This document shows, one piece after another, positions 55,848 through 64,000 of a stretch of 64,000 nt of DNA. The DNA is taken from assembly GCA_029851415.1 (NCBI GenBank), contig CM056741.1, positions 86,504,282 through 86,568,281 of the forward strand, given 5' to 3'. Source of the DNA: Eretmocerus hayati (lineage: Eukaryota > Arthropoda > Insecta > Hymenoptera > Aphelinidae). The notes below the pieces were generated by a model. The model worked only from the letters and a program-made list of their open reading frames with translations. It ran no database searches and was not told the DNA's origin. A program made the position numbers and the translations under genes. Numbering within the stretch: position 1 is the stretch's first letter; every line of letters starts with the position of its first letter.

Positions 55848-56275
55848 CTAGTTAATAAATACTTAATAATTAACAAGGGCTATCTGTTCAACCGAATTAC
55901 GGTGTATAGTAGCGTTCCCCTGATAATATGAATGATTAATGAATAATTAATAGTTAACAAGGGCTATCTGTTCAACCGAATTACGGTATATAGTAGCGTT
56001 CCCCTGATAATAATACTAATTAATGAATAATTAATAGTTAACAAGGGCTATCTGTTCAACCGAATTACGGTATATAGTAGCGTTCCCTTGATAATAATAC
56101 TAAATAAGGAATAATTAATAGTTAACAAGGGCTATCTGTTCAACCGAATTACGGTATATAGTAGCGTTCCCTTGATAATAATACTAAATAATGAATAATT
56201 AATAGTTAACAAGGGCTATCTGTTCAACCGAATTACGGTATATAGTAGCGTTCCCTTGATAATAATACTAAATCA
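55787..56275 (+). repeat. 84-bp tandem array, nearly six units
   Basis: GGCTATCTGTTCAACCGAAT recurs at 55793, 55877, 55961, 56045, 56129 and 56213, exactly 84 bases apart. Units 3-6 are almost identical. Each begins AACAAGGG and has GTTCCCTTGAT about 45 bases later. Confidence 0.95.
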
Positions 56276-56794
56276 ACAATCAAACTCTTTCATTCAAAAA
56301 TACACAACGATTCCATAACTTATTTCTTAATATTCCCTAGTTTTTGAGGCAATAGCGGAGCTAATATCCTCCGGGAGTAAGGGAGTGAAGAGATCGGTTT
56401 GTTGACGAAGGTTAGAATGTATGACACGAGTCGCGATTAATTAATCGATTGAAAGTTATCGAAACGAGTCCCTGAACGAATTCCTATTAAATCACAAATT
56501 TGGCGATTTTCGGATCCACATGGGTTATGGGTTATGGGTTATGGGCGATGAGACGGAAAATTGGTACAACGAATATATGATTCTTGTCGGTGAGTTACAA
56601 GTCCGGTCTGAACGTTGTTAATGAGTTGGATGGTTTCGTGTATAATATTCTATCTTCCCTCGAGTCGGTATAGTGATGAATATCTTCCCTGCATCTGGGT
56701 TGGATATATTCTAAGAATTATTCAAACGTTGATTACTCACCTCGTTCGGGTTTGTAGATGAAGATAATATATACGAAGACAATGAAGAAACTGC
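56276..56794. other. Stretch that may include the LTR right part
   Basis: No gene. TTATGGG is repeated three times at 56527-56548. The 3' boundary of the minus-strand LTR could fall here, but no terminal repeat or target duplication was found. Confidence 0.35.
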
Positions 56795-57225
56795 TCCAAT
56801 TATTCTTGATCTGATTTATTACAACTCTATACTCTGATGTTGACAATCGGCAGGTTAAATATTTCTCGGCGATATTACGATATATTGATCTCTGCTATTT
56901 TCAAAATTCTGATCACTGAATGACGATTCTGGATTCTTGACCGAGATATCGGTCTCGATATTCTTGGTGGTTGTTCACTAAACACTCAATTCCGGATTCG
57001 GAATAACACAGATATTGATTGAAGATCACTTAAATTCTGTATCGATCTCGATCCTTGATCGAGATATTAGTCTTGATATTTGTTTCACACAACGTTCAAC
57101 TTCACACGATCAACTTGTCACAATAACACACACGTACAACACTTGATCGTAAGATCAGCGAGAAGTTGAAATTAGACCGGAGAGTTATCTGCCGAGAGGA
57201 CCGACACGGAGGAAAACTGGAGAAA

Positions 57226-57270
57226 AACTGAGTTGATGGGCCCTTCTGCAGTCCCTTTTTATACCGAATT
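57226..57270 (-). promoter_or_regulatory. LTR core promoter
   Basis: TATAAAAAGGG (57263 downwards) is followed 34 bases later by the insect-type initiator TCAGTT with its A at 57229. Spacing is right for an RNA polymerase II promoter. Orientation agrees with the minus-strand genes. Confidence 0.7.
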
Positions 57271-57679
57271 TAGGAATGTTCGGAATTCGGTAGTGGAAGG
57301 GTTTCTATCCGACGATTTGAAGAATTTAAAATGTTTTTCCGTAGAGAAAAATCAATAACTTAGACTCCGGGGGGGGGGGGGGGGTCAAAAAGTCGATGCG
57401 CAACAGGTGCGTATACTAGACATAGGCCGAGCCAAGACTGACATAACTGTCTAGATGCTTGGCAAGTAACACCTCATTGCGAAGAATTCGGGCTCAGCGC
57501 GGTTCATCTTGACCGCGTACCCGCGATGTTTTCTCCGTCCCTTGCCTAGTCCGTTACTATTTTTTATTACTCTTCGGTCCCTCGTCCTTCTGTTGTGTTT
57601 TTCCTCTACTCGCTTTCACTTTTGTTTTGCTTCGACCGTTCGACGTTTGAGTGAAAAACCGTGCATTGCATTCATCTCA

Positions 57680-58130
57680 TCTTTCTCAACTCGAAACATA
57701 CACAATATTCGTGTAAAACACACATATGTAAATCACATTCACACATCATACACATCAAACATTCAAAACAAGCATTACATTCATACATCCATTCGTTCCA
57801 CACATTACACAAGTACATTCACACATCGTACACATAAAACATTCAAAACAAGCATCACATTCATACATCCATTCGTTCCACACATTACACAAGTACATTC
57901 ACACATAAAACATCCAAAACAAGCATAACATTCATACATCCATTCATTCCACACATTACACAAGTACATTCACACATCGTACACATAAAACATCCAAAAC
58001 AAGCATAACATTCATACATCCATTCATTCCACACATTACACAAGTACATTCACACATCGTACACATAAAACATCCAAAACAAGCATAACATTCATACATC
58101 CATTCATTCCACACATTACACAAGGCGCAG
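57680..58130. repeat. 80-bp tandem array in U3
   Basis: CATCCATTC blocks at 57786, 57866, 57937, 58017 and 58097 give a period of 80 bases (one unit of 71). Units are rich in CACATTACACAAG and ACATTCACACATC. The plus-strand open frame through it (57509-57928) is considered chance. Confidence 0.9.
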
Positions 58131-58138
58131 CCGTTACA

Positions 58139-58152
58139 CCTCCCCCCTTAAG
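58139..58152 (-). other. Polypurine tract
   Basis: Minus-strand CTTAAGGGGGGAGG immediately before the LTR start TGTAACGG. It marks plus-strand priming in reverse transcription and fixes the LTR edge. Confidence 0.75.
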
Positions 58153-58155
58153 ACC

Positions 58156-58188
58156 GGACATTAGGGGTTACAATAGCCCCGAATGTCC
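58156..58188 (-). other. Hairpin beside the polypurine tract
   Basis: GGACATT-A-GGGG and CCCC-G-AATGTCC pair around the loop TTACAATAG (plus-strand reading); eleven pairs with one mismatch. A cis-acting structure or a chance foldback. Confidence 0.55.
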
Positions 58189-59428
58189 GTTACAATGTTC
58201 CGCAAAATTCCAGGCTGTATAATTCAAAATCAATGAATTCTCATTCCTTCTAGCGTCAGTGATCAGATATAGTTTTCAAAATACTCTATCCTTTTGAATG
58301 CTTTTACGAATATTCACATATCGCCGAGATAACAAAATTCCATGGTCACATATGGTAAAATTCAAAAGTACATATTTGAATGTGTTGTAATTCGAGCGAA
58401 ATTCTTTTTTTCGCATTATTGTTCCCTTATTAATTAATGTAAATAGAGTTATGAAAGTTATTCTTATTTCTTTCTTAATAATAAGATGGTTTCATCAATG
58501 GTGATAATAGAGGTAGATCATAATATGAAGGTAAATATTCGGTTAACATTGGAATTCTTCATTTTGTAATAAAATAGCAGTCTTATCATCAATGATATTG
58601 AGGTAGAATGTCGAAAACTCTTGTAGATTTGATATTCTTGTAAACTAAACAGTCTTAATAATGATGATATTGAGGTAGAATATAATTGAGCTAATAATTG
58701 AGCTAAATTTCGATTACGTATTAATAAATATTGAGTTTCCTCATTCATTTTTTGTTGTCAATAGACACTTTCGAGATCTTTGTAATCAACTAACAGTCTT
58801 ATCAATGATGATATTGGGCTAAATTTCGATTGCATAATGATAAATATTGAATTACTCATTATTTTTGTTATCAATAGACATTTTCGAGATCTTTGTAACA
58901 AACTAACAGTCTTATCAATGATGATGTTAGGCTAAATTTCGATTGCATAATGATAAATATTGAATTACTCATTATTTTTGTTGTCAATAGACATTTTCGA
59001 GATCTTTGTAATAAACTAACAGTCTTATCAATGATGATGTTGGGCTAAATTTCGATTGCATAATGATAAATATTGAATTACTCATTATTTTGTTGTCAAT
59101 AGACATTTTCGAGATCTTTGTTATAAACTAACGGTCTTATCAATGATGATGTTGGGCTAAATTTCGATTGCATAATGATAAATATTGAATTACTCATTAT
59201 TTTGTTGTCAATAGACACTTTCGAGATCTTTGTAATAAACTAACAGTCTTATCAATGATGATGTTGGGCTAAATTTCGATTGCATAATGATAAATATTGA
59301 ATTACTCATCATTTTGTTGTCAATAGACGTTTCTAAAATTTTGGAATAACTAGATAAACTTATTGTAATAAGATGCAATATTGGGGTATAATATTATACT
59401 AGCAAACGTTGGAATGAAACGGAGGGGA
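58189..59428 (-). other. 3' UTR with 113-bp tandem array
   Basis: AT-rich, no gene. TAACAGTCTTATCAATGATG recurs at 58791, 58904, 59017, 59129 and 59241 (112-113-base period), with decayed units back to about 58560. Several TTATT/AATAA words could serve as poly(A) signals for the minus-strand genes. Confidence 0.75.
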
Positions 59429-60049
59429 TCACTCCTCTATGGGCTCAGACATAGAGTTGGAGCTCAGCTCGATTGGAATTGAAATTCTTAAATAATGGGT
59501 GATTTTACTTCGGCATATGCTACAATTTTTCAATTGTATGGAACATCTGCTGCACGCGACGCAATGACGACATGGTAATAACGCTATTCCTATTTTATCG
59601 TCGAAACAGATTTTACACGTTAAGGAGTTCGGAGTGTTCGCTGTGGTTGGTTCGGGCGGAAAAGGTTTTGTGATTACCTCTCTCTCTGAGGTGTTCGACG
59701 ATTCCAATCTTTCCATGGTGGCCTTGATGAATGTCTCTCCCTTTGTTGTGATTACGAAGTTGCAGTTGGGGAACCAACGGATATGTTCGATCCATGCGTT
59801 ATCAGTAGATTCCCATTGCTTCAGAGTAACACCGCAATGAAAACATGACACGATGTCTCCTTGATTCGTATAGAAGAAGCCCGCCGCAGCCAGATCTTCC
59901 TTTGATTGGTGCATGCTCCGTGGCCAATTCTTGTACGTCCGTAATCTATTTTCGTAAGTAGACATCCCTTTGCCTGCAGTATCGGCGGTAATTCTGTTGA
60001 TTGCGTCTGACAAGTTCCGGCAGTTCATGGTTGAGCTGGATTGATCCAT
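59429..60049 (-). CDS. IAP-like protein, single BIR plus RING
   Basis: Inhibitor-of-apoptosis type protein, 206 residues. The BIR domain (~32-99) has the zinc ligands C69, C72, H89 and C96 in the exact CX2CX16HX6C spacing. A C-terminal C3HC4 RING spans C145-C179. Family members bind caspases or pro-apoptotic IBM proteins and act as ubiquitin ligases through the RING; baculovirus and other insect-virus IAPs do this in infected cells. Here one BIR only, short for insect host IAPs. It is intact, 36 bases after the previous ORF stop, with TTATTATAG acceptor-like sequence beside the ATG. A captured host gene is as likely as a viral one. Confidence 0.9.
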   Translation of the reverse strand: MDQSSSTMNCRNLSDAINRITADTAGKGMSTYENRLRTYKNWPRSMHQSKEDLAAAGFFYTNQGDIVSCFHCGVTLKQWESTDNAWIEHIRWFPNCNFVITTKGETFIKATMERLESSNTSEREVITKPFPPEPTTANTPNSLTCKICFDDKIGIALLPCRHCVACSRCSIQLKNCSICRSKITHYLRISIPIELSSNSMSEPIEE

Positions 60050-60084
60050 TTCTATAATAAGACAACATTCCGGTTGAGTAATGG

Positions 60085-60522
60085 TTAGTTCGATAAGTCA
60101 AACTCCTCTATGTAGAATTGTGCTAATTCCTTGTATTCTGGTGCTGAAATCGCAGGAGGTGATTCGAGTATGGTATCCTGGGAGTCAGTATCTGTTGTTT
60201 CTTCGTGGTACCTTGGAGGGGTTCTTAGCTCATGATTATGCGCAACCAATTTGATAACGGCTGAGTCATCTTTAACAAAAGCGTCTAACAGGGGTTCCAA
60301 AGCGTTTTTATCTAACGGGCATTTCACCCATAAGCGTTTCTTGCACTCTGTACATTTCCATTTAGCGGCATCTGAAGCGATATTTCGTACGTAGAAGTTC
60401 ATTTCTCCTTGTTTGGTATCGTTTCTCTTATTGTTGCATGATTCATAATACTTCCCTTTGCGAGAGAGGGAACCAAAGGTTCTTGTTACGTAGACGAGGG
60501 GGTAGGTTCTTTGTTGCTCCAT
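60085..60522 (-). CDS. FLYWCH-like zinc-finger protein
   Basis: 145 residues. Residues ~12-97 follow the FLYWCH pattern: an N-terminal aromatic segment (TFGSLSRKGKYYESC), a central Trp-Lys-Cys (KWKCTEC, C57 and C60), and a terminal HNH (H95, H97) giving CCHH zinc binding. The C-terminal 45 residues are acidic and Ser/Thr/Pro-rich. FLYWCH domains bind DNA or proteins in animal transcription regulators and in transposon-derived proteins. Flanking gaps are 36 and 72 bases; CTCTCATTACAG before AACAAAGAAAATG looks like a splice acceptor 10 bases from the start. The domain call is by pattern and moderately sure. Confidence 0.65.
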   Translation of the reverse strand: MEQQRTYPLVYVTRTFGSLSRKGKYYESCNNKRNDTKQGEMNFYVRNIASDAAKWKCTECKKRLWVKCPLDKNALEPLLDAFVKDDSAVIKLVAHNHELRTPPRYHEETTDTDSQDTILESPPAISAPEYKELAQFYIEEFDLSN

Positions 60523-60593
60523 TTTCTTTGTTCTGTAATGAGAGACAACTGGAATATATATATTCCTATTATATATATATATATATATATTTC

Positions 60594-61154
60594 TTAACAG
60601 GGTTGTTGTCGTTGTAATAGGTCAAGTATGGTTTGTCTCTCTCTGTCAAAGCGTGCTCTGGTTGTTTCTCCGGGTTCGATTTTGGGTTTCTTCAGGGTTG
60701 ATTCGTTCTCGCTATCAGTGTCGCTTGAATCTATTATCTCTATGTCCGAGTCTTCTTCATGACGCCTCCTCTGTCTACGGGCTCTGATTTCATTGCGGTA
60801 GTTGGCCCGTCTGGCCATATCTTCGGTTTGGAAGAAGTCTTCTGTGCATAAATTACAACATGTTACTGGGTTTTCGTTGAGTACAGACCTCAGACACACG
60901 CGACAATCTATGTGCATGGCTCCTCTGGGTGCTGTGGTATGCCAGGCTTGATATGCTCTGACAGGTTCGTTGTAGGCGAAGTGGTGTCTCCGATAGCATC
61001 TATTACATTCAATCATTCCGGTCCAACTGCTAGCATAGTAGGAAACTATATTTGGATTCTTGACTATGCACGCGTATTCTAGTAATCTTTCGTAGGTCTC
61101 TGGGTGATCTTGTGGCAATATTCCATCAAAGGGTATGTCGTCTCCTCCTTGCAT
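60594..61154 (-). CDS. Cys/His-rich protein with acidic and basic tail, unknown
   Basis: 186 residues. Cysteines and histidines at C50, C53, H57-58, H72, H81, C84, C87, C99, C100 and C103 suggest a two-zinc fold, not a standard RING. Residues ~120-135 are a basic cluster (RARRQRRRH), a probable nuclear signal. They are followed by an acidic stretch with IEIIDSSDTD, which fits a SUMO-interacting motif, and PKIEPGE, a possible SUMO acceptor. The end is helical and basic. A nuclear regulatory role is inferred; the family is not recognised. An acceptor-like TTCAACCCAG lies 10 bases before the ATG. Confidence 0.6.
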   Translation of the reverse strand: MQGGDDIPFDGILPQDHPETYERLLEYACIVKNPNIVSYYASSWTGMIECNRCYRRHHFAYNEPVRAYQAWHTTAPRGAMHIDCRVCLRSVLNENPVTCCNLCTEDFFQTEDMARRANYRNEIRARRQRRRHEEDSDIEIIDSSDTDSENESTLKKPKIEPGETTRARFDRERQTILDLLQRQQPC

Positions 61155-61208
61155 AGTATTGGAACCTGGGTTGAACGTAAATTGTTAATCTCGCTGTTTG
61201 AATTCTGT

Positions 61209-63196
61209 TTAACGTGGAATATGGTTCAGAGATTCGGTACGGCCAATATGTGGGTAAATTTGTTGATATTCCTCGTTTCGGTGGCTGTTGCGGTCATGTG
61301 TCTGATTGGTTTGGTCAATTGGTTCCCTGTTGACGTGTTTTCCTTCAGACTGTTTCGTTGTTTCGATCAGTTGGTATTCAATGTCGTCAGATTGGTTGTT
61401 CAATTTTCCTTTCTTCTTCTTTCGGTCTATTTCGTCTTCACGGTAATCTTTACCAAGATGTAGCAGGAGTTGCGTGATGGAGTTCCAGACTGCTCCAATT
61501 ATGTGAAGTGACCATCCGTAGATACTGTATAACGCGTAACCGTGAATGATTGTGTCAACTATCAGTTTAATGACTCTGAGTAGGATGAATACTCCCATAA
61601 ATCCGGCACTAATGGATCCGAAGGTTACGAATCTCATCCACATTTTTTCCCAAGTTGATGCAGCTAATTTTTCTAATGTATCGGCATCCATCAGACCCAT
61701 TATTGAGAGGCCTCCTTTGAGTGTTTCACGACCTGCTATCCCTAGTGCAACCGAGTTCAATACTGGCCCTCTTTCTAAGGGGAACATTATCCGATCTCTC
61801 AATCTGCTTGTATCAGCAGGCGTATATAATCCGCTTGTTGCTAGTTGTGATGGGTTGATGTAGTTGAAGGTAGGTGCTGTTTGTCGTTTCAGGGTCTCCG
61901 GGTCTTTTCCATAGAATATATCTGGTGAAAACTGTGCCCAAGTATTATTTATATAATACATTGATGGCATAACCCGACTGCATGAAATTTGAGTTCCTGT
62001 TCTCACTAGAACCCTGGTTCTTGGTGCAAGGAAATATTCTTCTTTGCCCCGAAAGACTGGTAATTGTTGGTAACAATCCTTGGTAGGTCGTAGGGTTACG
62101 GCAGTTTTCAGACATTTCACCAGATGGACTACTTCTCCTGCTAGTACTGCCATGTATCCTGGTGCTCCCACGAGGCGGTATGCGAATTCGTCAGGTGACT
62201 GAGTGGCAATTGCCAAGGCGTTGTTCAATACTTTCCTTTCGACCTCACATTTATGACGAATGATGTCGTAGTATAGTCGTGATATTTGTTTGCGGATAAT
62301 GATATGCTTCTCTACGAATACAAATTTTGAGTTTATGTAGGCGAACAGGTCTATGTTCTCAACTGCAACATCCTTTGTTTTTCGGAAGGGTGGGTTGTTC
62401 TGTTCTTCCAGAATGAACAGTCTTGGGTGTTCGGTCCTGATGAATGTATAACCGCAAATACGTTTTTCAGAAATGGCGGTTAATGCGAATGTAACTTCTT
62501 CGGATTCTAAGATGTATGCTATCTTATTTCTCCCTTCCGCGTCTCTCGTTTTATTAACATAGCCGTCATACAGGCTAGTGTATTTGTTTAATTCACAGGA
62601 ATCTAACGGTAAAGGGTCCCAGAACGCCCATCCTTGCATCTGGTCGAAGCAGGATTCTTCGGAGAACTTGCATACTGCTCCTGCCTGCATGTGAATTTTG
62701 TCAGTTTCCAGATCGATCGTGGCTTTGTATTCTTGCAAGAGTATTTCTGCGTATCCGGCTACCACGGCTTCGTCCCAACTACCGTATTGATCGCTGTATT
62801 GAGTTTCTTCACAATTTCCTTTGCTGTCTGAGCCTCCGGCGAGCGTAATAGGATAACTTTTGAATGTTCCCATGGGTATATTGTCTATGTCTGTTTTTCC
62901 AAGTTTGACTGATCTATCCTTGTGTAATCGTAAACATTCGCTGTGATTTATGTCTTTATAGAATGTTATCTCACCGTTGTTGACTCTAGATGCCCATGAC
63001 ATTACTCCGCAATGCGTGACTTGTCTGAAAATTTTTATACTACAGGTCTTGACTATAGTTGATCCGAATTCGTTTAGTTGCAGTACATTGACATGGACAG
63101 ATGAGATATTCAGTTCAGGTGGTTTGATGTCGCAATCGTCAACTCTGACTAAGGATATTGTTGTTAGATTTGTTAATTCCTCGCCGCAATAAGGAA
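61209..63196 (-). CDS. Viral envelope glycoprotein (class III-like), exon 2
   Basis: Ectodomain, membrane anchor and tail of a virus-type fusion glycoprotein. Near its start are a YCGEEL block, SLVRVDDCD and CGVMSW; later come DSCELNKYT, CEVERKVLNNALAIA, and RPTKDCYQQLPVF followed by ISCSRVMPSMYY. This order of cysteine blocks resembles Jingchuvirales/chuvirus glycoproteins, which arthropod LTR elements are known to have captured. Several N-x-S/T sites, hydrophobic segments at ~522-575 of this exon, and a charged ~90-residue tail follow. An ATG at 63203 exists but lies in the acceptor CATGCAAG; splicing to the exon at 63844-63970 restores phase and supplies the signal peptide. The frame is intact. 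Relation to other class III proteins (rhabdovirus G, herpes gB) is possible. Confidence 0.75.
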
Positions 63197-63843
63197 CTTG
63201 CATGAAAAAAAATTCGGCTTGCTTTTGATCTGAATCTGATTATTAGGGTGAGTGTAGACTATCTACAAAAGTTTCGGCTAAAAATATGCCGTCTACATTT
63301 AAGAATTCGCGATTAAAATCGTTGAAAAATCGTAATTATTAGATTCGCGCTCAAACGATTTTGATTGGTCGGGCAATCGTGACGTCACGATTGCCAGGGT
63401 GCTGAACCAATAGGAATCTTTCAGGCTCTAATCCCATGTTAATTTGCTTCGTCTGCTGTGTAGGCTCGTCCGCGCGTCGTCCGCTTCATTGACCGCACGA
63501 CGTTTGAGGTTAGACTTGATTTCGGGATCCGCATGATGACGACAAGTCTCGCAAGTCGGCAATAACTATTACTCCGTGATCTCTGTGATGTTCGTCAACT
63601 CGGAGAGTGTTATTTATCAGTAGATTTGGTGTGTTGATGATGTTATTCGTTTCGAACGACATTGTAAACATTACACACAGATACAACACATGCACGCGGG
63701 CGCTCGGGCACGCTCGGTCATGTCGCTCGGCTTTTTCCGGAGCGTTTGAAACTTCGCAAATATTGAACGATTTACAATAATTTATTACTCGCAGTCCGTG
63801 CACATAAAAATTTCGGGAAAAATAATTACTTTATAAATCGTAC
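63197..63843 (-). other. Predicted 647-base intron with promoter-like core
   Basis: Donor CCAG/GTACGA at 63843 and acceptor TTTTCATGCAAG at 63197, phases 1/1. Inside is a perfect 24-base palindrome at 63372-63395 centred on TGACGTCA (a CRE), with an ATTGG box on the left (63364) and a CCAAT box on the right (about 63406), itself an inverted pair. GC-rich CpG-containing sequence follows to 63520. Confidence 0.55.
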
Positions 63844-63970
63844 CTGGTCCATCTGTTGAAATTAAAATTGAAAAACATGCAAGTTCCTTATTGTACCCAA
63901 CTAGATGCGCTCCTGATGGTTTCCATAGGCCGAATAGGACCAAGATGAATACTGTTTTGATAATCTCCAT
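63844..63970 (-). CDS. Glycoprotein exon 1 with signal peptide
   Basis: From ATG 63970: charged start MEIIK, hydrophobic core TVFILVLFGLW, then KPSGAH with a likely cleavage after Gly or Ala, about 20 residues in. 42 codons plus one base, then a GT donor. The downstream exon completes the codon in phase. An upstream in-frame ATG at 64000 exists, but a TTACAG acceptor-like site lies between, so 63970 is preferred. Bases 63876-63893 are perfectly complementary to 63187-63204 at the acceptor. Confidence 0.65.
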
Positions 63971-64000
63971 TTTATCTGCTCGTTTCTTCTGTAAGGTCAT

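Larger units (their letters stand above)
56795..58138 (-). repeat. LTR (U3 and R) of the retrovirus-like element, far end unresolved
   Basis: The start, TGTAACGGCTGCGCC read on the minus strand from 58138, directly follows a polypurine tract. U3 contains an 80-bp tandem array and a 16-base C run (57369-57384 as G on plus). A TATA box lies at 57263-57256, an initiator TCAGTT at 57231-57226, and an AATAAA about 400 bases on (near 56818). The LTR end should lie left of 56800. Confidence 0.6.
56795..64000 (-). mobile_element. 3' half of a retrovirus-like LTR element with glycoprotein and IAP
   Basis: On the minus strand, in order: a signal-peptide exon and glycoprotein exon, Cys-rich ORF, FLYWCH-like ORF, BIR-RING ORF, 1.28-kb 3' UTR with a tandem array, hairpin, polypurine tract, and an LTR starting TGTAACGG with TATA box and AATAAA. 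All four genes are intact and tightly spaced. The gag-pol portion expected upstream lies beyond 64000, so class (BEL/Pao, gypsy or other) cannot be given. A cluster of captured genes next to an unrelated LTR is the main alternative. Confidence 0.6.

Noticed and set aside
55787..56275. 84-bp exact repeats as a CRISPR array
   Set aside because: Whole units are repeated without variable spacers, there are no cas genes, and the genome is eukaryotic.
57509..57928. 139-codon plus-strand ORF
   Set aside because: Its second half is the 80-bp tandem array, the first half is low-complexity, and it is antisense to the LTR.
61104..61463. 119-codon plus-strand ORF with hydrophobic segments
   Set aside because: It is antisense to the glycoprotein tail and the Cys-rich gene, which have clear domain content.
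63785..64000. 71-codon ORF as a separate small gene
   Set aside because: Its tail beyond the GT donor is unrelated to anything, while splicing there joins a signal peptide to the glycoprotein in phase.

Overview
The window looks like a repeat-dominated piece of an arthropod genome, most likely an insect. It carries an R1-clade non-LTR retrotransposon (a group known from arthropods), CR1/Jockey-like LINEs, Ty3/gypsy-type LTR elements and short GT-AG introns of insect size. I recognise no intact ordinary host gene. Almost everything nameable is a mobile element, a satellite, or an integrated virus-like element.

Layout. (1) 1-2972: 5' part of a CR1/Jockey-like LINE on the minus strand (PHD-finger ORF1, endonuclease start of ORF2). 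(2) 3016-21995: an R1-clade LINE inserted at the edge of a (GA)n tract with a 13-bp target duplication. Exactly at its ORF2 stop codon it is split by a young Ty3/gypsy element (8186-21488; apparently identical 1425-bp LTRs, CAGT duplication) with gag, pol and a third zinc-knuckle ORF. The leader of this element holds a 122-bp tandem array with a CTCF-like motif at the same phase in every unit. (3) 22009-34060: an old CR1-like LINE opened by a DNA-transposon-like element (22898-32623, CAATTG duplication). That element contains an LTR element (23727-29602, GGCTC), which in turn contains another LTR element (24391-27780, CTAC), and also a 1.5-kb element with long inverted repeats. (4) 34799-38890: a (GA)n hotspot carrying a minus-strand LINE fragment and three successive 5'-truncated R1-clade copies. 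(5) 38891-55150: non-coding sequence with a foldback element containing a TA-flanked MITE, then two opposed arms of a 176-bp satellite facing each other across a 2.7-kb core, then a 173-bp tandem array. (6) 55250-64000: tandem arrays and then, on the minus strand, the 3' half of a retrovirus-like element: a viral envelope glycoprotein in two exons, a Cys-rich protein, a FLYWCH-like protein and a BIR-RING IAP, followed by a polypurine tract and an LTR with a TATA box.

Most interesting region. The compact minus-strand block at 59429-63970 has four intact ORFs 36-72 bases apart, each with an AG splice-acceptor-like site just before its start, ending in a PPT and LTR. I read it as an LTR retroelement or endogenous virus that acquired a Jingchuvirales-like class III glycoprotein and an apoptosis inhibitor. 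The gag-pol half would lie to the right of the window and is not visible.

Limits. Family names rest on motifs read by eye; no database search was made. Splice sites, CTCF sites and RNA structures are predictions.
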